A stretch of DNA of 25,655 bases from GCA-003244245 sp046262495 (GTDB lineage Bacteria; Actinomycetota; Actinomycetes; Mycobacteriales; Pseudonocardiaceae): contig JBHEMR010000109.1 of the NCBI GenBank assembly GCA_046262495.1, positions 1 to 25,655 on the forward strand, written 5' to 3'. The notes below the pieces were generated by a model that did no database searches, was not told the origin of the DNA, and saw only the letters and a list, made by a program, of their open reading frames with translations. Positions 7,248-14,761 of this stretch are shown here, piece after piece (the first letter of the stretch is position 1; each line of letters begins with the position of its first letter). Both the position numbers and the translations under genes were made by a program.

Positions 7248-7663
7248 CAGTCAGGCAGCAGCTCGCCGCGCACCTGCGAGGCCGCGGACACCACCAGCAT
7301 GAGCAGCGTGCCCAGTGGCACGGTGTCCAGTCCGGCGGCCGGGAATGCGTAGCGCAGCGTCACGTCGGCGCCACGCTCGGTACGAACCAATCCCAAGGTT
7401 CCGAACAAGCCCTGCCCTGCTCGCGTGGCGACTCGCTCGGCGAGCTCACCGTCCTCGGGAACGTCCCAGGCGACCACGCAGGTCAAACTGAGCATCGCCA
7501 GGCCCTCGACCAGCTCCACCGCCTGCACCGCACAGGGCACCTCGGAGTGCTGGAAGGTCAGGGAGCCGTCGTCGTCCACCTTGACGTCCTGGTAGCGCTC
7601 CAGCGCCGCCCGCGCGGCGTCGAGCAGTTCCCGCGTGGAGGCAGCACCCTCGTCTTGACTCAT
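7247..7663 (-). CDS. YbjN-like small cytosolic protein (Rv2360c position)
   Basis: A 138-residue soluble protein with no signal peptide. Its pattern is a leading helix (ELLDAARAALERYQDVKV), an alternating set of beta strands with an LVEGLAMLSLTCVVAWDVP block, and a long C-terminal helix (TVPLGTLLMLVVSAASQVRG). This fits the YbjN / type III chaperone-like alpha-beta fold, but sequence support is modest. It overlaps uppS by 4 bp (ATGA) and the permease by 1 bp, and sits where M. tuberculosis has Rv2360c. No function is claimed. Confidence 0.6.
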   Translation of the reverse strand: MSQDEGAASTRELLDAARAALERYQDVKVDDDGSLTFQHSEVPCAVQAVELVEGLAMLSLTCVVAWDVPEDGELAERVATRAGQGLFGTLGLVRTERGADVTLRYAFPAAGLDTVPLGTLLMLVVSAASQVRGELLPD

Positions 7664-8463
7664 CGGATCGTTCTCCTCGAGGTGCGGATTTCGGCAGGCC
7701 CGGTATCGACAGCGCTGCCGAACCGGCGGTCACGGGCTGCGTAGACCTCGCAAGCCCGCCATAGATCGCGGCGATCCAGGTCGGGGAACAGGACGTCCTG
7801 GAACACCAGCTCGGCGTAGGCAGCCTGCCAGATGAGGAAATTGGAGATGCGCTGCTCACCCGAGGGCCGCAGGAACAGGTCGACATCGGGCATGTCCGGT
7901 TCATCGAGGTACCGGGCCAGCATCCGCTCGTCGACCCGCTCCGGGTTGATCTCGCCGCGCGCCACCCGGCGGGCCACCTCGCGGGCCGCGTCAGCGATCT
8001 CGGCCCGTCCGCCGTAGTTCACGCACATGGTCAGGGTCATGACGTCGTTGTCCGCGGTCAGCTCCTGGGCTACCTCAAGCTCACGGATCACGCTGCGCCA
8101 CAACCGGGGGCGGCGCCCGGCCCAGCGCACCCGGACTCCCATCTCGTGCATCTGGTCGCGGCGGCGGCGGATGACGTCGCGATTGAAGCCCATCAGAAAG
8201 CGCACCTCATCGGGGCTGCGCCGCCAGTTCTCGGTGGAGAACGCGTATGCCGACAGCCACTTCACCCCCAGCTCGATGCACCCACAGACGACGTCGAGCA
8301 GTACGGCCTCACCACGGCGGTGACCCTCGGTCCGCGACAACCCACGCTGCTGCGCCCACCGCCCGTTGCCATCCATTACCAGCGCAACATGCCGCGGAAT
8401 CCGCTCGGCGCCTAACAACGGCGGCCGAGCCCCCGAGGGATGTGGATCAGGCGGGCGCACCAC
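7660..8463 (-). CDS. uppS: Cis-prenyl (decaprenyl/undecaprenyl) diphosphate synthase
   Basis: Builds the long-chain polyprenyl diphosphate carrier for peptidoglycan and arabinogalactan from isopentenyl diphosphate. At 267 residues it is normal for the family. Visible are VALVMDGNGRWAQQRG with catalytic Asp31, GHRRGEAV, LSAYAFSTENWRRSPDEV, and the C-terminal diphosphate-binding LRPSGEQRISNFLIWQAAYA followed by the catalytic-site Glu. Two GTG codons (8463 and 8460) can start it, and both overlap the recO stop. Synteny with Rv2361c suggests the decaprenyl-type enzyme; chain length cannot be read from sequence. Confidence 0.96.
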   Translation of the reverse strand: MVRPPDPHPSGARPPLLGAERIPRHVALVMDGNGRWAQQRGLSRTEGHRRGEAVLLDVVCGCIELGVKWLSAYAFSTENWRRSPDEVRFLMGFNRDVIRRRRDQMHEMGVRVRWAGRRPRLWRSVIRELEVAQELTADNDVMTLTMCVNYGGRAEIADAAREVARRVARGEINPERVDERMLARYLDEPDMPDVDLFLRPSGEQRISNFLIWQAAYAELVFQDVLFPDLDRRDLWRACEVYAARDRRFGSAVDTGPAEIRTSRRTIR

Positions 8464-9217
8464 CGACCCATCCTTTCGCTTGGAGAAGGGGGCGTTCGAC
8501 CAGGGGTAGGGAGCGAAGCTGGCGTTCTAGGTGCCACTGGAGGTGGGCGGCGACCAGGCCGCTGGCCTCGCGGCACGCCGCTGCCGGCACGGCTTCGGCG
8601 ATCTGCCAGTCTCCGCACTCCAGAGCATCGAGCAGTTCCACGGTCTGTGCCGACGGGGTGGCCGCGCCAGCCGGACGGCACCCGGGACAGACCACGCCCC
8701 CCGCGGGAACGCTGAACGCCCGGTGCGGTCCCGGTGCACCGCATCGGGCGCATTCGGTCAGGGCCGGCGCCCATCCCGCGGTGCCCATCGCGCGGAGCAG
8801 GAAAGCGTCGAGCACCAAAGGCGCGTGCCGCTGCCCGTCAGCCAGTGCCCGCAGCGCCCCGACCACCAGCAGGTATAGCCGCAGCACCGGCTCCCCTTCG
8901 GCGCTGGCCAGCCGCTCGGCAGTCTCCAGCACCGCGCAACCGGCGGTGTAGCGGCCGTAGTCACCAACCAGTCGGGAACCGAAGCCGTCGACCGTCTCGA
9001 CCTGGGTGACGATGTCCAGCGTCCGCCCGCGGTAGAACTGCACATCGACGTGCCCGAACGGTTCCAGCCGGGCGCCGAACCGCGACGAAGTGCGGCGCAC
9101 GCCTTTGGCCACCGCGCGCACCCGCCCGTGTCGGCGGGTCAGCAGCGTGATGATCCGATCGGCTTCGCCCAACTTTTGCACCCGCAGCACCACCCCGGTG
9201 TCGCGGTAGAGGTTCAC
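8447..9217 (-). CDS. recO: DNA repair protein RecO
   Basis: Recombination mediator that helps load RecA onto SSB-coated gaps in the RecFOR pathway. The 256-residue protein starts with the OB fold (YRDTGVVLRVQKLGEADRII, about 4-23), then a helical domain, then a zinc finger with Cys156, Cys159, Cys177 and Cys180. The GTG start at 9217 is preceded by GAGGATGGGCAG. It lies 32 bp after era and overlaps uppS by 17 bp. M. tuberculosis has amiA2 between recO and era; that gene is absent here. Confidence 0.96.
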   Translation of the reverse strand: MNLYRDTGVVLRVQKLGEADRIITLLTRRHGRVRAVAKGVRRTSSRFGARLEPFGHVDVQFYRGRTLDIVTQVETVDGFGSRLVGDYGRYTAGCAVLETAERLASAEGEPVLRLYLLVVGALRALADGQRHAPLVLDAFLLRAMGTAGWAPALTECARCGAPGPHRAFSVPAGGVVCPGCRPAGAATPSAQTVELLDALECGDWQIAEAVPAAACREASGLVAAHLQWHLERQLRSLPLVERPLLQAKGWVGGAPA

Positions 9218-9249
9218 CTGCCCATCCTCGCACCGCAGCCCCGAAGGAG

Positions 9250-10179
9250 TCAGAAACCGAGCCGACGAAGCTGCTTGGGATCCCGCTGCCAGTCCTTGGC
9301 GACCTTCACGTGCAAGTCCAGGTACACCGAGGTGCCCAACAGCGCCTCGATGTGCGTCCGCGCGCGGCTGCCGACCTCCTTGAGGCGCTGACCGCCGCGT
9401 CCGATCACGATCGCCTTCTGGCTGTCGCGTTCGACATAAAGGTTGACATAGACATCGAGCAGGCCGGCCCGTCCCTCCCGGGGGTTCATTTCCTCTACCA
9501 CGACGGCCAGCGAGTGCGGCAGCTCGTCGCGCACGCCCTCCAGCGCCGCCTCCCGGACCAGCTCAGCGACCAGGGTCTGCTCCGGTTCGTCAGTGAGTTC
9601 CCCGCTGGGGTACAGCGGTGGCGACTCCGGCATGCGGGCCAACAGCAGGTCAGCGAGCAGTCCCACCTGGAAACCGTCGACCGCCGACACCGGCACCAGT
9701 TCGGCGAACTCGTCGAATCCTGCCGAGCGCGCCAGGTCAGCCAACCCGGCGAGCTGCTCAGCCACGCGCTGTGGGCTCACCAGGTCGGTCTTGGTCACGA
9801 TGCCGAAGACCGGGGTGCGCCGCGCCAGCGCAGCCAGCTCACCGGCGATGAACCGGTCACCAGCCCCGATCGTGGCGTCAGCGGGCACGCATAACCCGAT
9901 CACGTCCACCTCCGACCAGGTCGCGCGAACCAGGCTGTTGAGCCGCTCGCCGAGCAGGGTTCGGGGCCGGTGCAGGCCGGGCGTATCCACCAGGATGAGC
10001 TGCCCGTCGGGCTGATGCACGATTCCCCGGATGGTGTGCCGGGTGGTCTGCGGCCGGCTAGAGGTGATCGCCACCTTCTGGCCCACCAGCGAGTTGGTCA
10101 ATGTTGACTTGCCCACATTGGGCCTGCCCACCAGGCAGGCGAAACCGGCCCGAAACGGCCCGTCGGTGTGCGGCGTCAC
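9250..10179 (-). CDS. era: GTPase Era
   Basis: GTP-dependent 16S rRNA maturation factor that binds the 3' end of 16S rRNA. The 309-residue protein has G1 GRPNVGKS (18-25), a switch region with Thr-Thr-Arg-His (about 45-48), G3 DTPG (65-68), and a C-terminal KH domain with VIGRGGQRLKEVG and the terminal Arg-Arg-Leu-Gly-Phe. G4 reads Thr-Lys-Thr-Asp (129-132) rather than Asn-Lys-x-Asp. The Lys and Asp are kept, so guanine specificity is probably intact. Its start overlaps the stop of the deaminase-like gene by 4 bp (GTGA). Confidence 0.97.
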   Translation of the reverse strand: MTPHTDGPFRAGFACLVGRPNVGKSTLTNSLVGQKVAITSSRPQTTRHTIRGIVHQPDGQLILVDTPGLHRPRTLLGERLNSLVRATWSEVDVIGLCVPADATIGAGDRFIAGELAALARRTPVFGIVTKTDLVSPQRVAEQLAGLADLARSAGFDEFAELVPVSAVDGFQVGLLADLLLARMPESPPLYPSGELTDEPEQTLVAELVREAALEGVRDELPHSLAVVVEEMNPREGRAGLLDVYVNLYVERDSQKAIVIGRGGQRLKEVGSRARTHIEALLGTSVYLDLHVKVAKDWQRDPKQLRRLGF

Positions 10180-10535
10180 GTCTGTCCCGCCGTACGCAAC
10201 ACGCTTCTGACAACGCCGTGCTGATCGACCAGCAACACCGGCGCAGCCGATCCGAGCTCCCGGACCGCAGCCAGCGAGGCAGCGTCCACTGCACCGGACC
10301 CAGATACCACCGCGGCCGCCTCCAAGCCGGTCGCGCCGCTGGCCACCGCTGCGGCCACCGCCGCCTGCAGCGCACTCAACGCCAGGGAGGGCAGCGACAC
10401 CGTGACACCGGTGTAGGTACGTCCGTCGGTGTCGCGCACCGCAGCACCCTCCTGGGCGCCAGTGCGGGCCAGCGCCGAGCGCGCCAGCGTCACGATCTTG
10501 GCGTCCTCCGGGTCTAGGTCAGTGGTGTCAGGCAC
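10176..10535 (-). CDS. Cytidine deaminase-fold protein lacking catalytic residues
   Basis: A 119-residue protein in the position of Rv2365c. AKIVTLARSALARTGAQEGA followed by VRDTDGRTYTGVTVSLPSLA follows the order of a cytidine deaminase (helix, first strands, 'tG.nve.'), and a second block VSSGS-like near 77 follows. The zinc and catalytic signatures are missing: where deaminases have Cys/His-Ala-Glu the sequence is Ser-Ala-Leu-Gln, and there is no Pro-Cys-x-x-Cys. I therefore expect a non-catalytic fold. The GTG 10535 start overlaps the stop of the CBS protein by 8 bp, and the gene is coupled to era. Homology is inferred from pattern only. Confidence 0.72.
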   Translation of the reverse strand: MPDTTDLDPEDAKIVTLARSALARTGAQEGAAVRDTDGRTYTGVTVSLPSLALSALQAAVAAAVASGATGLEAAAVVSGSGAVDAASLAAVRELGSAAPVLLVDQHGVVRSVLRTAGQT

Positions 10536-11892
10536 TGGTGTCGCTCGCTTCCTGCGGGGGGTCGGCCGCGGCGCGGCGGACCGGGGATTGCTGGTCGTAA
10601 GTCGGGGACTGACGGGTTGGGGAATCTGACTGCGCGGAGACCCGGCGTGCGGTGACGGTGGTGATGCGCAGCCGCCCGCGACGATCATTGCCGCCCTCGG
10701 CGCGCAGCCGCAAGCCGGCCACCTCCGCCTCGGCACCGGGCACCGGCACCCGACCCAACCGCTGAGCCAGCAGCCCTCCAACGGTCTCCACGTCGGTGTC
10801 TGCGAGCTCCACCTCAAACAGCTCAGCCAAATCGATCACCGGCAAGCGGCTGATCACCCGTACCGTACCGTCCCCGAGATGCTCGATCGGCGGCCGCTGG
10901 TCGGTGTCAGACTCGTCGGTGATCTCGCCGACGATCTCCTCGAGGATGTCCTCGATCGTCAGCAGGCCGGCGGTACCGCCGTACTCGTCCACCACGACGG
11001 CCATGTGGTTATGCGAGACCTGCATCTCCTTGAGCAACCCGGTCAGCAGCTTGGAATCAGGTACGAACGTCGCGGGCCGCATCACCTCGCCGACAGTGCC
11101 ACCGGTGGGCTGCTCGACCGCCACCAAATCCTTGATGTGTACGACACCGACGATGTCATCGACGCTGTCCCCGATCACCGGGAGCCGGGAGAACCCGGAA
11201 CGTAGGCATAGCGCCACTGCCTGACGTACTGTTTTTTCCTGCTCAATCCAGATGATCTCGGTTCGGGGCACCATGACCTCACGGGCCACGGTATCTCCGA
11301 GCTCGAAGACCGAATGGATCATCTCGGCCTCGCCGGCCTCGACCACGCCGCTCTGACCCGCCATGTCCACCAGCTCGCGCAGCTCGACCTCCGAGCTGAA
11401 CGGCCCTTCTGGAAAACCCCTACCAGGTGTGATCGCATTACCAACGAAAATGAGCAGCCGCGACAGCGGCCCCAGGACCCGACCCAGCACCCGCACCGAT
11501 CCCGCCACGGCGAGGCCGACTGCATAGGGATGCTGGCGCCCAATGGTGCGCGGACCCACCCCTACGACCACATAGGTCACCACCACCATTGCCAACCCGG
11601 TGACCAGCACCGCCAGCCAGATCGGCGTCAACGCCCGCAGCGCCGCCACCGTGACGAGGACCGTGGCGGTCAACTCGCAGCTCAGCCGCAACAACAGCAG
11701 CAAGTTGACGTGCCGGGGCCGGTCGGCGATGACCAGCGCCAGCGCGCTGGCGCCGAAGCGGCCGGAACGCACCAGCGCCTCGACCCGGGCCCGGGACACC
11801 GTGCCCAGCGCGGCGTCCGCCGCAGCGAAACCCCCCGCCGCCACCACCAGGGTGGCGGCCAGCACCAACAAGGGAACAGAGGACGTCAGCAC
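10528..11892 (-). CDS. CNNM/CorC-type membrane protein with CBS pair
   Basis: A 454-residue hemolysin-C/CorC-like protein (Rv2366c position). Order: a DUF21/CNNM transmembrane domain with segments at about 5-26, 64-85 and 92-115; a cytosolic linker; a CBS pair starting at VAREVMVPRTEIIWI and including SHNHMAVVVDEYGGTAGLLT; and a C-terminal CorC_HlyC domain (about 345-425). Relatives take part in Mg/Co efflux or magnesium homeostasis; which ion applies here is unknown. GTG 11892 is chosen because the hydrophobic N-terminus begins there and AGGA lies about 7 nt upstream; frames extending to 12279 are shadows of ybeY. The C-terminal ~30 residues are Gln/Ser/Pro-rich. Confidence 0.9.
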   Translation of the reverse strand: MLTSSVPLLVLAATLVVAAGGFAAADAALGTVSRARVEALVRSGRFGASALALVIADRPRHVNLLLLLRLSCELTATVLVTVAALRALTPIWLAVLVTGLAMVVVTYVVVGVGPRTIGRQHPYAVGLAVAGSVRVLGRVLGPLSRLLIFVGNAITPGRGFPEGPFSSEVELRELVDMAGQSGVVEAGEAEMIHSVFELGDTVAREVMVPRTEIIWIEQEKTVRQAVALCLRSGFSRLPVIGDSVDDIVGVVHIKDLVAVEQPTGGTVGEVMRPATFVPDSKLLTGLLKEMQVSHNHMAVVVDEYGGTAGLLTIEDILEEIVGEITDESDTDQRPPIEHLGDGTVRVISRLPVIDLAELFEVELADTDVETVGGLLAQRLGRVPVPGAEAEVAGLRLRAEGGNDRRGRLRITTVTARRVSAQSDSPTRQSPTYDQQSPVRRAAADPPQEASDTSA

Positions 11893-11932
11893 TGTCGGTC
11901 CTGTTCGATATTCCGAGGGCTGTCCCGGGCGG

Positions 11933-12499
11933 TTATCCGGGCGGGCCAGGCTCCTGCGGCCCATCCAGACCGACCACTCCAAGCAGTCGGGTGTCCGCAT
12001 CCCGCTGCGCGATCCGGCGTCGATTGGCCAGCTCGGCGCGCCGGAACTCGGCAAGTATTCCGTCCTGCAGGGCGAACATCTCGCGCTCCTCAGCGGGCTC
12101 GGCGTGGTCGTAACCCAGCAGATGCAGCACGCCATGCACGGTGAGCAGCTGCAGCTCGTCGAGCAGTGCGTGACCCGCTGCGGCGGCCTGTTCGGTCGCG
12201 ACCTCTGGGCACAGCACGATGTCACCAAGCAGTGCGGGGCCACCGGATGGGCTGTCCGGCCGACCACCCGCCAGCCCACCCTCCTCCGCGTCGTCCATGG
12301 GGAAGGCCATCACGTCGGTGGGTCCCGGCAGGTCCATCCAGCGCTGGTGCAGATCGGCCATCACGCCACTGCCCACCAGTAACACGGACAGTTCCGCCAA
12401 CGGGCTGACACCCAACCGATCCATCGCGAAACGTGCCGCAGCGGCGACCGACGCCTCGGCGATGACGGTGCCGGACTCGTTAGCGATCTCGATACCCAC
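11933..12499 (-). CDS. ybeY: Endoribonuclease YbeY
   Basis: Single-strand-specific, zinc-dependent endoribonuclease for 16S rRNA 3' maturation and ribosome quality control. The 188-residue protein keeps the HGVLHLLGYDH metal motif with His122, His126 and His132, and the PTDVMAFPMD strand. A Gly/Ser-rich insertion (about 71-89) between the core strands is longer than in E. coli and common in actinobacteria. GTG 12499 begins 7 bp after the phoH stop; longer frames run into phoH. The phoH-ybeY-CBS-era order is the conserved bacterial rRNA-processing cluster. Confidence 0.95.
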   Translation of the reverse strand: MGIEIANESGTVIAEASVAAAARFAMDRLGVSPLAELSVLLVGSGVMADLHQRWMDLPGPTDVMAFPMDDAEEGGLAGGRPDSPSGGPALLGDIVLCPEVATEQAAAAGHALLDELQLLTVHGVLHLLGYDHAEPAEEREMFALQDGILAEFRRAELANRRRIAQRDADTRLLGVVGLDGPQEPGPPG

Positions 12500-12506
12500 G
12501 CCAACG

Positions 12507-13571
12507 TCACCGTCTCCGGCGGCGGTCGGTCCGGTTGGGCACCGGGCGCGTGCCGGTGCCCTCCTGGAGGACATCCCACCGCGCATAGGCGTCCACGATG
12601 TCAGTGACCAGCCGGTGACGGACCACGTCGGCGCTGGAGAGCTGCGCGAAATGCACGTCTTCCACACCGTCGAGGATGTGTTGGACGATCCGCAGCCCGG
12701 ACACCTGACCGCCCGGCAAGTCGATCTGTGTCACGTCCCCGGTGACCACGACCTTGGAACCGAACCCTAGCCGGGTGAGGAACATCTTCATCTGCTGCGG
12801 GGTGGTGTTCTGCGCCTCATCGAGGATGATGAAGGCATCGTTGAGGGTACGGCCGCGCATGTAAGCCAGCGGCGCGACCTCGATGGTCCCAGCTGCCATC
12901 AACTTGGGGATCGACTCGGGGTCGAGCATGTCGTGCAGGGCGTCGTACAGCGGGCGCAGGTACGGGTCGATCTTCTCGTACAGGGTGCCGGGCAGAAAGC
13001 CCAACCGCTCCCCTGCCTCTACCGCCGGGCGGGTGAGGATTATTCGGTTGACCTGTTTGGCCTGCAGCGCCTGCACCGCCTTGGCCATGGCCAGGTAGGT
13101 TTTACCGGTGCCGGCGGGTCCGATGCCGAACACGATCGTGAAGCGATCGATGGCGTCGACGTAACGCTTCTGGTTCAGCGTCTTGGGCCGGATCGTCCGC
13201 CCGCGCCGGGAGAGGATGTCGAGGCTGAGTACCTCGGCGGGCGATTCGGCGTCTCCCTGGGCGAGCATTGTCAGGGTCTCCCGGACCGCGTCGGGAGCGA
13301 GCTGCTGGCCACGGCGGGCCAGGGTGACCAACTCGCCAAAGGCCCGCTCGGCGAATGCGACGTCCGCCGGGGTGCCGGTGAGGGTGACCTCGTTGCCGCG
13401 CACGTGCACGTCAGCGGCGAGCAGGTCTTCGGTGATCTTCAGGTTCTCGTCACGGGATCCGAGCAGGGACAGCACGGCGGCGTCTGGGACCACAATCTTC
13501 GACTGGACCGGCTGAGGCTGCGTCGTCTCCGAACCGGATCGGGAGGCACCCTCCACTGGGGTAGGGGTCAC
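12507..13571 (-). CDS. phoH: PhoH-family ATPase (PhoH1/PhoL)
   Basis: RNA-associated P-loop ATPase, a conserved partner of YbeY. The 354-residue protein has a KH-like N-terminal region (about 40-85), a linker, Walker A GIGPAGTGKTYLAMAKA (about 149-165), AYMRGRTLNDAFIILDEAQN with the Walker B Asp-Glu, and a VVTGD sensor motif. The stop lies 7 bp before ybeY. It is the first gene of the minus-strand run, and its upstream region is the structured gap 13572-13977. GTG 13571 has a weak RBS (AGGAC at about 11 nt); GTG at codon 6 is an alternative. Confidence 0.95.
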   Translation of the reverse strand: MTPTPVEGASRSGSETTQPQPVQSKIVVPDAAVLSLLGSRDENLKITEDLLAADVHVRGNEVTLTGTPADVAFAERAFGELVTLARRGQQLAPDAVRETLTMLAQGDAESPAEVLSLDILSRRGRTIRPKTLNQKRYVDAIDRFTIVFGIGPAGTGKTYLAMAKAVQALQAKQVNRIILTRPAVEAGERLGFLPGTLYEKIDPYLRPLYDALHDMLDPESIPKLMAAGTIEVAPLAYMRGRTLNDAFIILDEAQNTTPQQMKMFLTRLGFGSKVVVTGDVTQIDLPGGQVSGLRIVQHILDGVEDVHFAQLSSADVVRHRLVTDIVDAYARWDVLQEGTGTRPVPNRTDRRRRR

Positions 13572-13680
13572 GTGGGAGTGGGTCCTACTTCCTGCGCACG
13601 CGCGCGTCTCGGGTCAACCAGTAGGACAGATGCTAGCCGCAGACCTGAGTCCGCGGGTGGTTGATCGCTCCTTCGATCTG

Positions 13681-13696
13681 CGAAGTTACAACTTCG
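13681..13696. promoter_or_regulatory. Palindrome upstream of phoH, candidate operator
   Basis: CGAAGTT-AC-AACTTCG is a perfect 7+7 bp inverted repeat with a 2-nt centre, 110 bp upstream of the phoH start. Such a short centre suits a dimeric repressor. It is not the actinobacterial LexA box (TCGAAC-N4-GTTCGA). The binding protein is unknown. Confidence 0.4.
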
Positions 13697-13698
13697 GC

Positions 13699-13968
13699 TC
13701 ACGGTCGGGCACCTTCGCCAGTGGCTGTAGCCACCACGTCACCGAAATGCATTGCGATCAAATATGGCGAATGAAAAGCGCCGGATTGGGATGCTGCGCC
13801 GCGGCGAAACTGGGGGCTGTCCCGCCGCGGCGCAGCGCCGCCGGACCGAGGGGGGAGGTGCCCGGCGGAGCCTCTGTGGGCTTGGCTGTGAGCCCGAACT
13901 ACATCCTCCATCAGGTGGCTTGCGTACTTAATGTTATACTTTTGGGCGTCTCTCTCGCTTTTTACCAC
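13699..13968 (-). other. Doubtful 89-residue reading frame in the structured gap
   Basis: An open frame starts at GTG 13968, 9 bp after the rsmE stop, and its first ~25 codons are AT-rich (many Lys, Tyr, Asn, Ile) unlike any neighbour. The remainder runs through the GC-rich hairpins and becomes Arg/Pro/Gly/Ser-rich. There is no good RBS and no domain I recognise. I think it is fortuitous or part of a repeated element, but it is the only frame of any length in the gap. Confidence 0.2.
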
Positions 13969-13972
13969 CTGA
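13721..13972. repeat. Cluster of inverted repeats in the phoH-rsmE intergenic gap
   Basis: The 406-bp gap between phoH and rsmE has no convincing gene but contains a series of perfect inverted repeats. GTGGCT/AGCCAC (13721-13734). A 14-bp arm pair GCTGCGCCGCGGCG (13793-13806) and CGCCGCGGCGCAGC (13823-13836) with a 16-nt loop. CCGCCGG/CCGGCGG (13838-13844 and 13862-13868). GGGCT/AGCCC (13878-13882 and 13891-13895). TCAGGTGG/CCACCTGA (13911-13918 and 13965-13972) enclosing an AT-rich stretch. AGCCACC at 13729-13735 is also inverted relative to GGTGGCT at 13914-13920. This could be a dispersed repetitive element, a structured RNA, or terminator plus promoter signals between rsmE and phoH. Confidence 0.6.
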
Positions 13973-13977
13973 ATGAC

Positions 13978-14718
13978 CTAGTCCCAGCGCCGAGACAGGG
14001 CGTTAATTGCACCCAGAGCGACTGCTCCGGCACTCGAAGAACGCAACACCTCGCGGCCGAGCCGCACTGGCCGACCTCCTGCCGCGGCGAGCGTGGCCAG
14101 TTCGAAGTCGGTGATGCCGCCCTCAGGCCCGACCACGAGCAGTAGTTCTCCCGCGGCGGGCAACGTCACCATCGGCAGCGGTTCAGCGGCACTCTCATGC
14201 AACACCAGGCAACCCGCAGCGGCAGCGCAGCGCTGCCCGAGAACGGTGGTGTCCACTGGCTCGGCGACCTGGGGGAACCTTGCCCGGCGGGACTGTTTGG
14301 CCGCCTCTCGAGCGGCCTGCCGCCAGTGAGACAGCGCCTTGGCCCCGCGCAACCCATCGTCCCAGCGGGCCACGCAGCGGTCAGCTCGCCAAGGCAGTAC
14401 CGCGTCCACCCCTGCCTCAGTGGCCAGCTCCACCGCCAATTCCCCCCGCGGGCCCTTGATTAGAGCCTGGGCAAGCGTGACCCGTAAGACCGGAGCGGGC
14501 TCGCTCTCCCGGCGCAGCGCCTTGAGCTCCAGCCGATCGCGACCAGTATCGAGCACTTCACAGACGGCCAACTCTCCACAGCCGTCAGTGAGCACCAGAC
14601 CCTCGCCGGCTCGCAACCGGCGCACAGTCGCGGCGTGCCTGCCCTCGGGTCCGTCCAGCGTTGTCTCGCCGCCCTCGCAAGGCAACTGCTCGGCAAAGAA
14701 CACCGGCAGGCTGCTCAC
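13978..14718 (-). CDS. rsmE: 16S rRNA m3U1498 methyltransferase
   Basis: SPOUT-class SAM-dependent methyltransferase that modifies U1498 (E. coli numbering) of 16S rRNA. The 246-residue protein has an N-terminal PUA-like domain (about 1-75) and a C-terminal trefoil-knot domain. The latter includes TLAQALIKGPRGELAVELATEAGV, LLLVVGPEGGITDFELATL and the Leu-Gly-x-x-Val-Leu-Arg knot loop. GTG 14718 follows GAGGAGTCCC. It lies 43 bp downstream of dnaJ, the usual hrcA-dnaJ-rsmE order, and ends at TAG 13980-13978. Confidence 0.95.
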   Translation of the reverse strand: MSSLPVFFAEQLPCEGGETTLDGPEGRHAATVRRLRAGEGLVLTDGCGELAVCEVLDTGRDRLELKALRRESEPAPVLRVTLAQALIKGPRGELAVELATEAGVDAVLPWRADRCVARWDDGLRGAKALSHWRQAAREAAKQSRRARFPQVAEPVDTTVLGQRCAAAAGCLVLHESAAEPLPMVTLPAAGELLLVVGPEGGITDFELATLAAAGGRPVRLGREVLRSSSAGAVALGAINALSRRWD

Positions 14719-14761
14719 CGGGACTCCTCAGTGCCCGTTGCGCATCAGCGGCTGCCGAACA

